Source of the DNA: Linnemannia schmuckeri
Taxonomy: Eukaryota; Mortierellomycota; Mortierellomycetes; Mortierellales; Mortierellaceae
Length of the DNA stretch: 64,000 nt
Direction: 5' to 3'
Assembly (NCBI GenBank): GCA_029449235.1
Contig: JANATG010000004.1
Span: 1,550,001-1,614,000, forward strand
Shown here: piece by piece, positions 48,537 to 61,089 of the stretch
Numbering within the stretch: the stretch's first letter is position 1
Layout of the letters: the number at the start of each line of letters is the position of its first letter
Translations under genes and position numbers: made by a program
Notes under the pieces: generated by a model
The model's database searches: none
The model's input: the letters and a program-made list of their open reading frames with translations, nothing else
Told to the model about the DNA's origin: nothing

Positions 48537-51500
48537 ATGGGTTTGCAGCTGATCTACGTCCTCGCTGCTGTGCCTTTGGTAGTCTCGCTCACCTCGGGCG
48601 CTATCTGCGCTGTCGCCTCTCGATCATCCGCTATCAGTCTCGCCGCCTCGGGACCCGACCATCTCACCCCTACCCCTTCGGCCCTCGAAGGCCCCTCGGT
48701 CTTCAACCACACCCACCTCAAACGGCACGCAACTGCCGATAACAGTGACACCACCAACGACATCCAGCCCAAGGCCAAGGAGATCAAGATCCGATCCGTT
48801 CTTCTCTTCCTTCTCTCGCTCATCCCTACTGCCTTTGTCATTGTCTCCTTGGTGCTGACTCTTTTGCCAGGCTCGGACGATCGCACTCTCTTCCAACGGC
48901 TCTACGCACCCCTTGTCACCCTTGCAGGATGGCTCTTTGCTCTCGTCCTCTTGCTTGCCATGATGACCCACCGTATCCGTTTTGTCAATGCGATCCAGCC
49001 TCTGCAGTGGTTTTACACAACCACCGTCGGTGTCCTTCTCTACCAGTTCTGGATCCGCCTCGACTTTATTCTCAAGGGACCCTCCTCGTACACGTCCGAC
49101 ATGTGGATCTTCTTTGCTCTCTCAGGCATTGCCTTTGTCTTGTGCGGCATTGCCTTGACCATGCCTTCTGAGCTCGACTTTGACTTTGTCCATCAGTTTG
49201 GATATGGGTACTCATCTGTAAGTAAATCGAAAGTAAACATTTTCCATCTGGTCAAGCTGCAGAAGCAAGAACGGGAGATGATCTCGTTTTATCCGCAGCG
49301 GTTCGTGAGAGAAAACGACAACGCAATGGAGGATGGTTGCCTTTTTGGTGTTGGCGGCATCATCTCTATTTATCGCCGTTAATATATTATTGACAAGATG
49401 GGGATTTTGTGCGTGTTCTATGTTGCGTATTCTGTACTGACGTCTGTCATTGGGAGTTTTTCCAACATACGCTTTCCTCACACATCAATTAGGCCAAGCA
49501 TGAAATGGGAACAGAGTCGTATGCTTCGTACCTGTCCTGGCTCTTCTTCTCTTGGTTCAACACCGTCATCGAGGTCGGCACCACAAAGACTCTCAACCAG
49601 ACCGATTTGCCAGAGTTGCTGCCCCAATTGCGTGCTAGAACCATCTGGTCCCAGTTCCAGGTCTTCCAGAATGCAAGGTATGGACTCGGATTTATGTTGC
49701 CAAACTAAGGCATCATCCTTGTACATGTTCCTATGTACCACTGTTCGTCACAATCCCAGGTCACGTACCATGGCGCCTATCTCCTACTGCGCAATATGAA
49801 TGTTGCTGGGCAGAAGGGGACACTCGCCGGATAAACATATTGCAACGAAAGAGGATTCATTTTCAACGTGGCACAAAGAATTCTCATGAGTAACAAATGT
49901 CAGAGTATCCAATGTCATGTTAACTTCCACCCTTCCCCCTTTTTAACTCATCTATTGCTATTTCATTCAATGAAATCAGAGCGTCCGCGTCTCTTCTTAG
50001 GCGCATCCTCGTGTTCAATGCCGCCAGTTTACTTTGGCAAATGACCTTTGTCGTCATCTCGACCTTCCTCGACTTTTCCGTCCCCTACTTCCTCAAGCTG
50101 TTCCTCTCGTACATCAATGACCCCACAGTCCCTCCCAAAGTCGCTTATCTATATGTCGTCCTCATCTTTGTTGCTCAGGTCTCGCGTTCCCTCGTCCAGT
50201 CACAGATGTTCTACATGGGACGCAAAATCAATGTCGCTCTCATGGCCCTCTTGAACGCAGAGATTTACGCAAAGACTCTCACCCGCCGCGACATGAGTGG
50301 ATTGGTTGACAAGAAGAAGAAAGGTGCTGCAGCTGGAAAGGACAAGGATGAAAAGAAGGACAATGCTCCCGCCAGTGCAGGAAAGGTCGTCAACCTCATG
50401 TCGACCGATACAGTCCGTGTCTCTGGAGTTGTCAACTTCTGGCACATTGGAATCTCTTCGCCCATCGGTATCGCTCTTGGAACTTATCTGCTGTACGACC
50501 TCATTGGATGGAGCTCGATTGTTGGAATGTCCATTTTGGTCATTACCATCCCCGTCAACAAGGCTGTCAGAAAGCGCTATGCCAAGGGTCAGCGCGAGCT
50601 CTCGAGTGCTCGCGATGAGCGCGTCACCTTGATGGGCGAGGTATGCTACTTGTGAATTTTGTCCGCCACTTTCTGATTTATGTAAAACGCTGATTCATAC
50701 TTGTTGCAAATAATTCTAACCAATTTTCAAAATCTCGTGTTCATCTTATAGTTGATTGCTGGAATCCGTATGATCAAGTTCTTTGCTTGGGAGTTGTCGT
50801 TCAGTGAAAAGGTCTTAAAGGCCAGAGAGTTTGAGCTCAAGAAGTTGGTCAATGGTAAGCTGTCAATGCCAAAGCAATTCATACATATGAAGCTCAGACT
50901 AAGAGTTCCTGACATCAACTTGTTATATTGTTGTATTTTATCTCCTGCACAGTCTACAAGAACACCATTCTTTTCCAGGTCGTTTGGTTCTCTTCGCCTC
51001 TTCTCGTCACCATTTGCAGTTTCTTCTGCTACGCCAAGATCCAAAAGGGCGAGTTCACCCCTGCCGTCGCTTTCACCGCTATGGTCCTCTTCACTCGTTT
51101 GAAGGCTCCTCTGAACGGCCTGCCCGCTGTCTACATGGCCCTCACCAATGCCAGCGTCAGTTTGAACCGTATTGCTGAGTACTTGGAGGAGCCTAACATC
51201 AAGAACGTCTTTGAGAACAGACGCAAGTCCAACAACGCACCCGAGATTGGCATGAAGGATATGAGTGCCCAGTGGTGGACCACTGATAGCGCCAAGACGA
51301 CTAACGAGGATAATGCAACTCAAGTTCGGACAGAGGACGCAGACCAGTTCATTCTTCGAAACATCAACGTCTCCTTCCCCGTCGGAGAACTTTCGATTGT
51401 TTGCGGACCCACCGGAAGCGGAAAGACGTCGCTTTTGATGGCCATGCTCGGAGAAATGGACGTTTTGGTTGGAAACATCTATCTGCCAAGGCGACCCCTC

Positions 51501-54402
51501 GATGGCGGCAAGGATATCGACCCCGCCACTGGACTTATTAACGACGGTGTCGCCTTTGTTTCCCAGCAGGCTTGGCTCCAGAACGCATCCATCCGCGATA
51601 ATATTCTTTTCGGAAGCCGGTACGAAGAGGACCGCTACAACGAGGTCATCGAGGTCTGTGCTTTGAAGAGAGATCTAGAGATTCTTGAGGACGGCGATCA
51701 GACCGAGATTGGAGAGAAGGGAATCACTTTGTCTGGCGGTCAGAAGCAGCGCGTCTCTCTGGCCCGTGCCATCTACTCTCGGTCTCGCCACGTGCTCTTG
51801 GACGACTGTCTCTCTGCTGTCGATGCCCATACTGCCGAGCACATCTATGGAAAGTGCCTTGTCGGACCCATCATGAAGAACCGTACCTGCATTCTCGTCA
51901 CCCACCACGTCCGTCTCTGTATCCCAACTGCCAAGTTAGTTGTTTTAATGCATAACGGAGAGATTACACTTCAGGGAACCGTTCAGCAACTTCGTGAACA
52001 AGGAACTCTTTCCCAGGTCATGGAGGAGGATGACGAGGAGCCGACCACCGACTCGGATGCTGACACCGTTGGCGATAACGATGTTGGATCCTCGTCGACA
52101 ATTGCCAAGCCCCCTAAGCTGCGCAGAAAGTCAACCGCAAAGGATCTCAACGCTGCCAATGCCCCCGCTGAACCTGCCAAGGACGCTAAGAAGTTGGTTC
52201 TGGAGGAGACTCGCCAGGAGGGTCGTGTAAAGTGGTCGATTTACCAGGTCTACGTCAACGCCGTCGGTGGTATCCCCTTCTGGCTCCTCTTGTTGGCTGT
52301 CTTTGCTTTGACCCGTACCGTTGAGGTCTCCGAGTCTCTCTGGGTCCGTGAATGGGCCAACTCCTATGCTCCCGATACCGCCTTAACCAAGTTCATGTTC
52401 ACCAAGATGTATGTCCTTGCCGGATTCTCGACATCGACCCCTGCCTCTGCCCCCGTCTACGCCGAAACCCGTGTTTTCCAGACCCAGCCAGTCTATTATA
52501 ACAATCCCATTGTGCCAGTTGATAACACCACTTTCACCACGATGGATCTGGATTTCGATAATCCCTCGGGCAAGCCTGAGAAGCACGGCACCAACTACTA
52601 TCTTGCAATTTATGCCCTCATCTCCATCAGTGCCAGCTTGGCTCATATCCTTCAGACCATCGTCCTCTACTTTGGATCCCTCCGTGCCGCCAGGTTGCTC
52701 TACAAGAAGCTCCTCATGGCCGTCGTCCGCGCTCCTCTTCGATTCTTTGATACCACTCCCGTCGGTCGTATCATGAACCGCTTCTCGAACGACTTTGAGA
52801 CTGTTGATAGCTCGATTGCCAACAACTTTTCGCAGCTTTTGTCGCTCACCATCTCTGTCAGCTCCATTATCATTGTCCTTGCCTACATCACACCTGCCTT
52901 TGTGTTTGTCGCTGCCATCATCTCGGTCGCCTACTTGGCCGTGGGAAAGAAGTACATCAGCACTTCTCGTGAGCTGAAGCGTCTCCACTCTGTTTCCCGC
53001 TCCCCCATCTACTCCATGTTCGGCGAGACTTTGGCTGGTTTGTCGACCATCCGCGCTTTCAGCGAGCAGAGTCGATTCATGAGCGATCTCTTGGTCAAGA
53101 TTGACGACAGCAATCGACCCTTCTACTTCTTGTGGATTGCCAACCGCTGGTTGTCTGTTCGTTCCGATTCGATTGGTGCCATTGTCGCCCTGTCCTCTGG
53201 TGTGTTTATTCTCATGCACCCCGCTGGAATCGATGCCGGTACTGCTGGTTTGGCCTTGACTTATGCTCTCGAGTTTGTCGCCCTCGTCAACTTTTTGGTC
53301 CGCGAGTACACCCAGATTGAGATGGAGCTGAACGCCGTCGAGCGTATCACCGAGTACACTGTCATGGCCCAGGAGCCTCCTGCCATCGTAGAAGGTCGCC
53401 GTCCCCCAGCTGCTTGGCCCACTGAGGGTGCCATTGAGGTCAAGGAGTTGGAGCTCAAGTACGCTCCCGATCTCGAGACCGTCTTGAGAGGAATCTCGTT
53501 CAAGGTTGAATCCCGCCAGAAGATTGGAGTCGTTGGAAGGTAATAGCATGTTTTGTATCTCACTGTTCGTTACAATTCTGTTCCATGTCATGCAAAAACG
53601 GACAAAGTCAATTAACGGTCTGTTTATTGTCATCGCCGAATTGAATAGAACCGGATCAGGGAAGAGTACTTTGGCGCTGTCACTGTTCCGCTTTGTGGAA
53701 CCAGTTGCTGGAAGCATTCATATCGATGGAATCAACATTGGCGACATTGGATTGGATGATCTCCGTTCTCGTCTGACCATTATCCCTCAGGATCCTATGC
53801 TCTTCACCGGTACCATTCGCTCAAACTTGGATCCCTTCAACAACCATGTCGACAATGAGCTTTGGGAGGCCCTGCAGCGTGTCCACCTTGTCAGCTCTGG
53901 TCAGGATTCATTGGCCAACAGCGACAATGAGGGTGACGAAAGCACTAGATCGTCAACCACCGGACCTGTTACAGCCGCCAGCAAAACCAACGTTTCCTTC
54001 TCGAGTCTCGACAACCCTGTCAGCGAAGGAGGATCCAACTTTTCTCAGGGCCAGCGTCAGCTCCTGTGCATGGCGCGTGCATTGCTGAGAAACTCCAAGA
54101 TTATTGTGATGGACGAGGCGACGGCGTCGGTTGATTTTGCGACGGACAAGGCGATTCAGTCTGCGATCCAGCGCGAGTTTGAGAATTCGACGGTGGTGTG
54201 CATTGCTCATCGATTGAACACTATTATTCTGTACGACAAGGTGTTGGTGTTGGACCACGGCAAGGTGTTGGAGTTTGATACCCCAGCCAACCTGCTGGAC
54301 GATAGCAAGGGCCATAAGACGCACTTTAGAGAGATGTGCGAGCGGTCGGGTGAACTGGATGTCCTCCTCGATATGGTCAAGAACCAGTCGCGTTCTACTT
54401 AG
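48537..54402 (+). CDS. ABCC (MRP-type) ABC transporter
   Basis: Full-length ABC exporter of the ABCC/MRP group, probably vacuolar like yeast Ybt1/Vmr1/Bpt1, moving conjugates or bile-acid-like substrates by family. Six exons: 48537-49217, 49493-49677, 49980-50640, 50752-50854, 50953-53539 and 53649-54402; all phases agree, 1,656 aa. Exon 1 encodes an N-terminal membrane domain (TMD0). TMD1 carries a Lys-rich insertion (DKKKKGAAAGKDKDEKKD) in a cytosolic loop. NBD1: Walker A GPTGSGKTS (about residue 696), Q-loop FVSQQAWLQNASIRDNILFG, signature LSGGQKQRVSLARA, Walker B VLLDDCLSAVD, with Asp replacing the catalytic Glu as is usual in ABCC. NBD2: GRTGSGKS split by the last intron, IIPQDPMLFTGTIRSNLDP, a Ser/Thr-rich insertion, signature FSQGQRQLLCMARALL, Walker B IIVMDEATASVD. 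The Rex1 gene starts only 192 bp downstream. Confidence 0.93.
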
Positions 54403-54594
54403 ATTCAGTAATAGTTATTTACTTCTTTTTCCTCACGCTATTTTTTCATAAATATCATTTTGCCACCAATTTTATTTAATTCATACACAGTCACATTCCA
54501 CATGTTGATAAACAAACTCGATTTTTTTTTTATATTATTTCCTTCGCTCCATTGTTTTTTTTCGAAACATATACATCTCTCTCGACACAACACA

Positions 54595-57462
54595 ATGGGA
54601 GCCGACAAGAAACGGAAACATTCCAAGGAGGAGGACGAGGTCAAGAAGGCCAAGAAGAGCAGAAGCAGTAGCAGCAAGTCGACCACCCCTGTTGAGTCAG
54701 TAGCTGTCGAGGAGCAGGACCGGCCGAGTAAGAAGACCAAGAAGGAGAAGAAGGACAGGGAGGTGAAGGAGAAGAAGAGTAAGAAGGAGAAGAAGGAGAA
54801 GAAGGAAAAGAAGGACAAGAAGGAGAAGAAAGAGAGGAAGGATAAGAAGATTGCCAAATCCGATTCTTCCGATGACGAGTCAAGCGCATCTTCCAGCCGT
54901 ACTCTTCTCAGCGACACCACCGTCAGCGTGGACATGAATATGGATATCGATGAGGATGAGGATGAGATTTCCACTGCACCCATCGTTCCTATGCTTTCTG
55001 CAGCTGATATCATTGCGCAATACAAGAAAGCCAAGGAGAGCAAGGCTCAGGTTGTCGTCGCCAGTAATGGATCAAGTGATCAGAACTCGGAGGGCTCGCA
55101 AAAGGCTGCCGCTGAGGGTGCTGCAAAGCCGTTCTATGTTGCCCAGATGGGTGCCAAAGGTTTGTACTTGAAGAAATGGTTGCTATGTTCTCCATTTGAC
55201 GCCGGCTCTGGTGCAGATGTAAAATCACGAGAAACTAACACTGTTGCGTTGTTATTATTTATCTTTTCATTAGTGGACGAGAACGGATTGACAAGGAAAG
55301 AGAGGCGTCTTTTGAAGATTAAACAGAAGCAGATGGACAGAAAGAGTGAAGGAGATGGCGAACCTGCGTTCAACATTAAGGCTGGACACGAGATGCTCAC
55401 TCTCAAGGTAAGCACGCGTGCTATTTAATGTGCAGCTATACAGTTTCACGTAAGACAAATGTCCTTATGCTAACATTTCTGTTTCCACTATCTTGCAATA
55501 GGACTTGCGCGACTTGATTGTGTTTATCTTGACTGAGACGCCATCATTGCCCTGGGTCGAGGTGAAGAACAAGTTCAAGATCGACAAGGTTGTGATGATC
55601 TACGTTTCAGGACTAGACCCTCAACTCTTCCACATCAACCTTCAATCTCCCGACGCACACAAGGCCGTCATCTGGGGCGAACGCGTGGAGAAGAACAAGG
55701 GTGTGGTCACGGAACTAGATTATTTGCGCTGGAATTTCGAGCAAGTCAATGTTGTCAAGGCCACAGGTGACAAGTTCAGGATTCACTCGCCTACCAACAC
55801 TCTTTTGAGTGTGCCCCTGAGTAACTCGGAGAAGATGAAGCGTGAAAAGGAGAAGAAAGGTAGGCCTTTGACGAACTTTGCCATTTGCATCGTTCAGCGC
55901 TTCCAAGCATCATTCCAACAGGACCTAATGCGGCAGCTTCGTGTTATTTCTCCTTAATATAGCCGCCAAGTCAGCAAAGAACAGGAAGCCAGAAAACTTC
56001 ATGATGACACTGGAAGAGCTCCGCGAGAACAGCTTCCCTATACCTCGTTATCTGGATCCCAGCCTTCCTGAGCTGAAGGACGGCTGGATAGAGACTCCCA
56101 AGCTGCCAAAGACGACACTTTCGCCTCCCCCCAAGAAGATGATTGCCATGGATTGTGAGATGGTACGAACGGATGCCTTGTCATTTGGCATTGACTTCAG
56201 ATCCGCCTTGTTGCACCCTTTTCAGTTTAATACGCCTTTTAGTCGGCGAATTAATGCTAATCACATTTGTTTCATTTTTGCTACATATAGTGTAGGACAA
56301 AGGCAGGACAGGAGTTGACTCGAGTGACGCTGATTGACGAGGCAGGAAAAACTGTCTACGATGAGTTGGTGATGCCCGAGAACCCCATTCTGGACTACTT
56401 GACACAGTACTCTGGTATGACTGCAGTCCGTCTCAACGGTGTCACAACCCGTCTGGCTGAAGTGCAGGAGAAGCTGAAGGAGTTTGTGGACTATAACACC
56501 ATCCTGGTCGGACACTCTCTTGAAAACGATATGAAGGTTTTGAAGGTATGCTCCAATTTATATGTTGTGTAACCTCAATGTGAATTGCTCAAAAATGAGG
56601 CTTATTTACTACTGAAGGTGAACGTGTAAACTAAAGCATTCCTTTTGGTCTTATTTCACAGCTTGCACATCCATTCATTATCGATACCAGTTTGGTCTAC
56701 CATCATACCCGTGGTCCACCATACCGTCCCGGTTTGAAGTGGCTCGCTCAAAAATGGCTCCAGCGTCAGATTCAGGCCAACTTGGAGCGTGGACACGACT
56801 CTGCAGAGGATGCGCTTGCCTGTATGGATCTCATCAAACTCAAATTGACCAAGCCCGTTGGATTTGGAGAGTATGAACAGGACCAGGAATCTCTCTTTTC
56901 CCGTCTCCAGAGGTTCAACAATCCCAAGACCTCGGTTTTGATTGACTCTGACGCCTTTGCTGGTCAGTCTGCGACGACCACGGTCCGGACAATGAGTGAC
57001 GAGGAAGTTGTTGCAGCTGTTCCTGAGGCGATCAAAAATCATAACTTTGTCTGGGCGCGGTTAAGAGATATCGAGATCAATCACGGCAAGGTACCCCTTG
57101 TCGAGTTGGCTGAGGGCCAGATTGCCGATAAGGGTCGTCTGTCAAAGGTCAGCAGTGGCGATAAAATCCAGGCTTCGGAGGAGGAGATCCGGCAGGGACT
57201 GCGATCGGTCGACAAGTCTATTGAGCGGATTGTCGAGTCCTTGCCGCCCCGTACTGCTGTGATTGTGACGAGTGGTCAAGGCGACCATCGTGAGGTGTCC
57301 AGGCTGCAGCAACGCCAAAAGAAGTTTATGGAGCTCTACAAGACTAAGCACCTGTCCGAGATTCCCAAGGAGGAGCACTTCCTGGAGGCTGACGAGAACT
57401 TGTTGGCCAAGGCTGTTGAAGTCGCCAAGAGTGGTGTTTGCTTCCTGAAGATCAAGCAGTAG
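54595..57462 (+). CDS. REX1: RNA exonuclease of the Rex1/RNH70 (REXO5) family
   Basis: DEDDh 3'-5' exoribonuclease, expected in the nucleus/nucleolus, trimming 5S rRNA, 5.8S rRNA and tRNA precursors. Six exons: 54595-55159, 55274-55407, 55502-55859, 55963-56162, 56291-56545 and 56662-57462; all phases agree, 770 aa. The first 95 residues are a Lys/Glu/Ser-rich tail with many KKEK repeats and a nuclear-localisation character. The exonuclease domain: MIAMDCEM (Asp, Glu), interrupted by an intron directly after Met, then CRTKAGQELTRVTLIDEAG, VGHSLENDMKVLK (second Asp), HPFIIDTSLVYHH and RGHDSAEDALACMDLIKLKL (catalytic His and Asp). A C-terminal extension (SVDKSIERIVESLPPRTAVIV) resembles the RRM-like end of Rex1 homologues. 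The intron-1 donor is the unusual GTTTGT. The start lies just after a T/C-rich leader. Confidence 0.9.
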
Positions 57463-58526
57463 CGACTTGTAGCTTTGAGTGATTGAGAGAAAGAATGAAA
57501 AATTAGAAAATTAAAGAAAAAAACAAAAGCAAAAAAAAAAAAAAAGCTTGTTATATTAGTTTGTTGCTCTAAACTGTTTTTACTTCGCTTCCACCAATAT
57601 CCAATACTCTCCTCTTTCTCCCCTCTATTTCAATATGGCGCCTTTCTGGCCCATGAAGAGTCATCTACGTGTCGGATGAAAGAAGACATAACACGACAAC
57701 ATCTCTTATCGCGAAGCAAAGTGTCGTTGCAAGGTAGGGGAGCCTTTTTGTTGTTGTTGTTGTTGTTACCCTTCCTTTCCTCCTCCTTCTTGTCCAACTC
57801 CTGGCTAAAGTAAAGGAGCGAGAAATGTCATAGAAAATCAAAAGCCAATGCATCCAATGCTATATACCACAACCGCGACATTGTTTTTCTCTAAAGAAAA
57901 AAATAGACCCCTTGTTCTCTTCTCAGTAAAAAATGGGAGTTATTTTCTCACTCCTTGGAAAGTAACACTTTTTTCTGCTTTTCCACCCCTCCTTCTCATC
58001 TCTTTCCTTCTCTCCACCTTTGTGCTATAAAGAATAACTAAAGTTTCTCCTTTGCAAGGAGTGTAAAAGACAAGGAAAGAGCAAGAAGGGCAGTCTGTTT
58101 TTGTATATGTGTGTAGATGAATAATTGGATTCGCCCGACAAAGGATGAAAGGAAGGGGATGAAGACAGCTGGTATTCTATTCCGCCCAGGCGGTGTAGTA
58201 GGCAATTTGACATTGAATCTAACGGGCCTTATTCACATAATGTATTTTTTCTATGAGCGGCGAACACATAGAAGAGGGAGTTTGCAAATCGTAGGGAGTG
58301 AAAAGGGAAAAAAAAGAATCGATTCTTGTGGATTTGTTCATAAACGCACCGCCCGCTTCTTTCTTTCTGCTTTTTTTCTACTTTACCTTTTTTTTTTTTC
58401 CCCTTCGCTTTGCCCTCTCACTCGATTTTTTCCCTTCAACCCTCTTAACCTCATCCACCAGCACAAAAAAGTCGTAAGGGTCCTTCTTTTTAGTTAACAC
58501 AACTCAGCAACAAGCACATACATACA
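57463..58526. other. Intergenic between REX1 and PDI genes
   Basis: About 1.06 kb. It includes A-rich 3' sequence near 57505-57545, a (TTG)n tract at about 57749-57768 and a T/C-rich leader (58360-58460) before the PDI start. No credible gene. Confidence 0.55.
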
Positions 58527-60668
58527 ATGCGTATCTCGAGTGCAGTTTCGTTGGCCATCTTGGCTGCCACAGTCATGTTCATGGGAGTCGCCCCAGGAGC
58601 AGCAGCCGCAGATTCTGGGGTCAAAGTGTTGACGTTGGAGAACTTCAAGGATGTGATCAACCAAAAGTTTGTCCTTGTGGACTTTTATGCCCCCTGGTGC
58701 GGACACTGCCAGAACCTCGGTAAGTCATCACCAGTCAGGACGGATCAGGAACCTAAACAAAAATAAGTAATTTGTTGGTTTCTGATGGGCTTGATCAATC
58801 AGGGCATCAGTCGCAGCAGAATACGGTGATCGTGGACATTTTTTTCTGTGTTTCCCTTTTTTCCTCACACTTTGGAACGTGTGTACGAATAACAGAGCCC
58901 GAATACGAGGCTGCTGCCAAGATGCTCAAGGAAGACGAAACGATCCAGCTGGCCAAAATCGACTGTGTAGCCGAAAAGGAAATCTGCAAGAGCTATGAAG
59001 TCGGCAGCTACCCTACCCTCAAGACCTTCAGGTAATTGTGATTCCTATCTCGTTCTTTTATGTCCCGTTCTTCAGTTTCCGACATCATTGACAGGAGTAT
59101 AGGAAGCATCCCAAGGACAAGTAAAAAAAAAGAGCATAGGGCGAGGAATACTCACAGGATCAAAAAGTATGCAAGAAGAGCGATGATACTTTTTTCCATC
59201 TTGGTCTGTGCTTTTTTTTTTCTTACTTCGCCAGTTTTGCAGCAAGTAATTGGACAATTGCAAATTGGGAAAAAGAGGAATGCTTTGTCTATTTGTTTCT
59301 CACCCGTGGAAAAAATAAAGGGGGGGAAAGAAGAGAAGAAAGGAAAAATGGGAGTCAAGAATTTATGGATTCAGGGTGTTAAGCGAGCTCATCGAGGCAA
59401 CCATCTTTATCCTTACTTGTCTTTCTCACACACACACATACCCCTGACTCCACTCCTCCAACCACTGGGATCCAAGCGACCACAAGGAAAAAAGTTTCTC
59501 ACACTCCATGCTCCCTTTATCACTTTTTCACTCCTTACCCTACAGGGAGGGTGTCCCAAGAGATTACAAGGGCACCCGCAAGTCTGACGGCATCGTCTCC
59601 TATCTCAAGAAGTACGCCGCCCCTCTAGTGATCATTCTCACCGTCGAGACGCTCCCAGCCTTTGCCGAGTCCGAACGTGTAGTTGTCGTGGCCGTCCTCC
59701 CCGCCAACGACCCCCAACGCGAAGAGATCGATAAAATTGCACGCTACTACCGTGACGAATTCATCTTTGGAGTTGTCGAGGAACACCCGGACGTCAAGGC
59801 CCCCGCCGTGGTCCTCTACAAGAAGTTTGATGAGGGCAAGAACATCCTCGAGGGCGAAATCACCGATGCCAAACTGGTCAGCTTTGTCCGTGCCAACTAT
59901 CTCCCAACCATCGACGAGATTGGAGCAACCAACTATGCGCACTACATGGATGCCTCGATCCCTCTGGCCTACTTGTTCTACGGCACGACGGATCAGCGTG
60001 ATAAGCTGAAGGAGGGTTTCGAGGCCGTCGTCAAGGAGTGGAAGGGTAAAGTCAACTTTGTCTACCTCGATGCCCAAAAGTATGGTGCCCACGCTGCCAA
60101 TGTCGGTCTCAAAGAGGACTGGCCTGCTTTTGCAGTCCAGGACGTTAACACAGCCGAGAAGTTCCCTCTGGAGCAGAACAATGAGCCCCTGACTGTCGAA
60201 CGTATTAAGCAGCATATCAGCGACATCGTTGCTGGCATCCACAAGGCCAAGGTCAAGTCTGAGGCCGTCCCTGAGTCTAACGCCGAAAACGTCAAGATTG
60301 TTGTCGCCTACACCTACGAAGAGATTGTTCACGACAAGGAGAAGGATGTCTTGATCGAGTACTATGCCCCCTGGTGCGGATTCTACAAGCGCCTGGCTCC
60401 CATCTTTGATGAGCTCGGTGCCCTCTACAAGGGATCCAATATTGTTGTTGCCAAGCTGGATGCTACTGCTAACGACTTGCCCTTGTCGGTTCCCTTCTCT
60501 ACCTCGGGTTACCCTACCATCAAGTTCAAGAAGGCCGGCACCAAGGACTATATAGAATATAACGGTGAGCGCACGACTGCGGCCTTCATTTCCTTTTTAG
60601 AGAAGAATGCCGTCAAGAAAGTCGAGGTCAAGAACGACACCAAGAAGGAGATCCGCGATGAGCTGTAA
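58527..60668 (+). CDS. ER protein disulfide isomerase with atypical second active site (CGFY)
   Basis: Thiol-disulfide oxidoreductase of the ER lumen. Three exons: 58527-58719, 58896-59031 and 59546-60668; phases agree, 483 aa. Signal peptide: [20 protein letters not shown]...AAA-ADS. First thioredoxin domain a: [25 protein letters not shown] (CGHC near residue 58) and cis-Pro region [11 protein letters not shown]. Middle b/b' domains: [48 protein letters not shown]. Last domain a': [25 protein letters not shown] (near 387), where CGHC has become CGFY, so the second resolving Cys is lost; GYPTIKFK retains the cis-Pro. The C-terminus EIRDEL is an HDEL/KDEL-type retrieval signal. The 514-nt intron 2 contains low-complexity ORFs. 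Loss of the second cysteine leaves at most mixed-disulfide chemistry at that site. Confidence 0.92.
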
Positions 60669-61089
60669 ACCAACTCCAACAACTACAACTATAACGCCAA
60701 TAATTCCAATACTAACAAAAAAAAGAGAGAGGTAGGTGCAAGAGGAGTTGGGACCGATGCGACGGGCGAGGCGGTTCCAGTTGAGGGGATTGGGATCGCC
60801 ACAGCACATTGGAGCACTCTGTAAATACCTTCGAGTAGCTTTGTACAGTACACACATTTTTTTTCCTGAAGTAAACAACTTTCAATTCTCAATCATAGGA
60901 AAGCGCTGTTTGGTAATGTACAAGATCCCGAGCAATTTTTATAATAAGCATAGGAAAGGGAAAGCAAAGAAAAAAGAGAATAAACAACAAGCCAAAAGCG
61001 ATGGTAAGGACGAAGATTAGATGAAGCAAAGTAAGAGAAAGAGAGGGAAATATCACGCTGTGATGCAGTCAACTTAAGGACCCGGTTTC
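60669..61089. other. Convergent 3' intergenic spacer
   Basis: About 420 bp between the PDI stop and the TAF9 stop, A-rich with short A-runs at 60717-60726. A 94-residue ORF across it (60736-61020) has no features and ends in Lys-rich low complexity. Confidence 0.55.
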
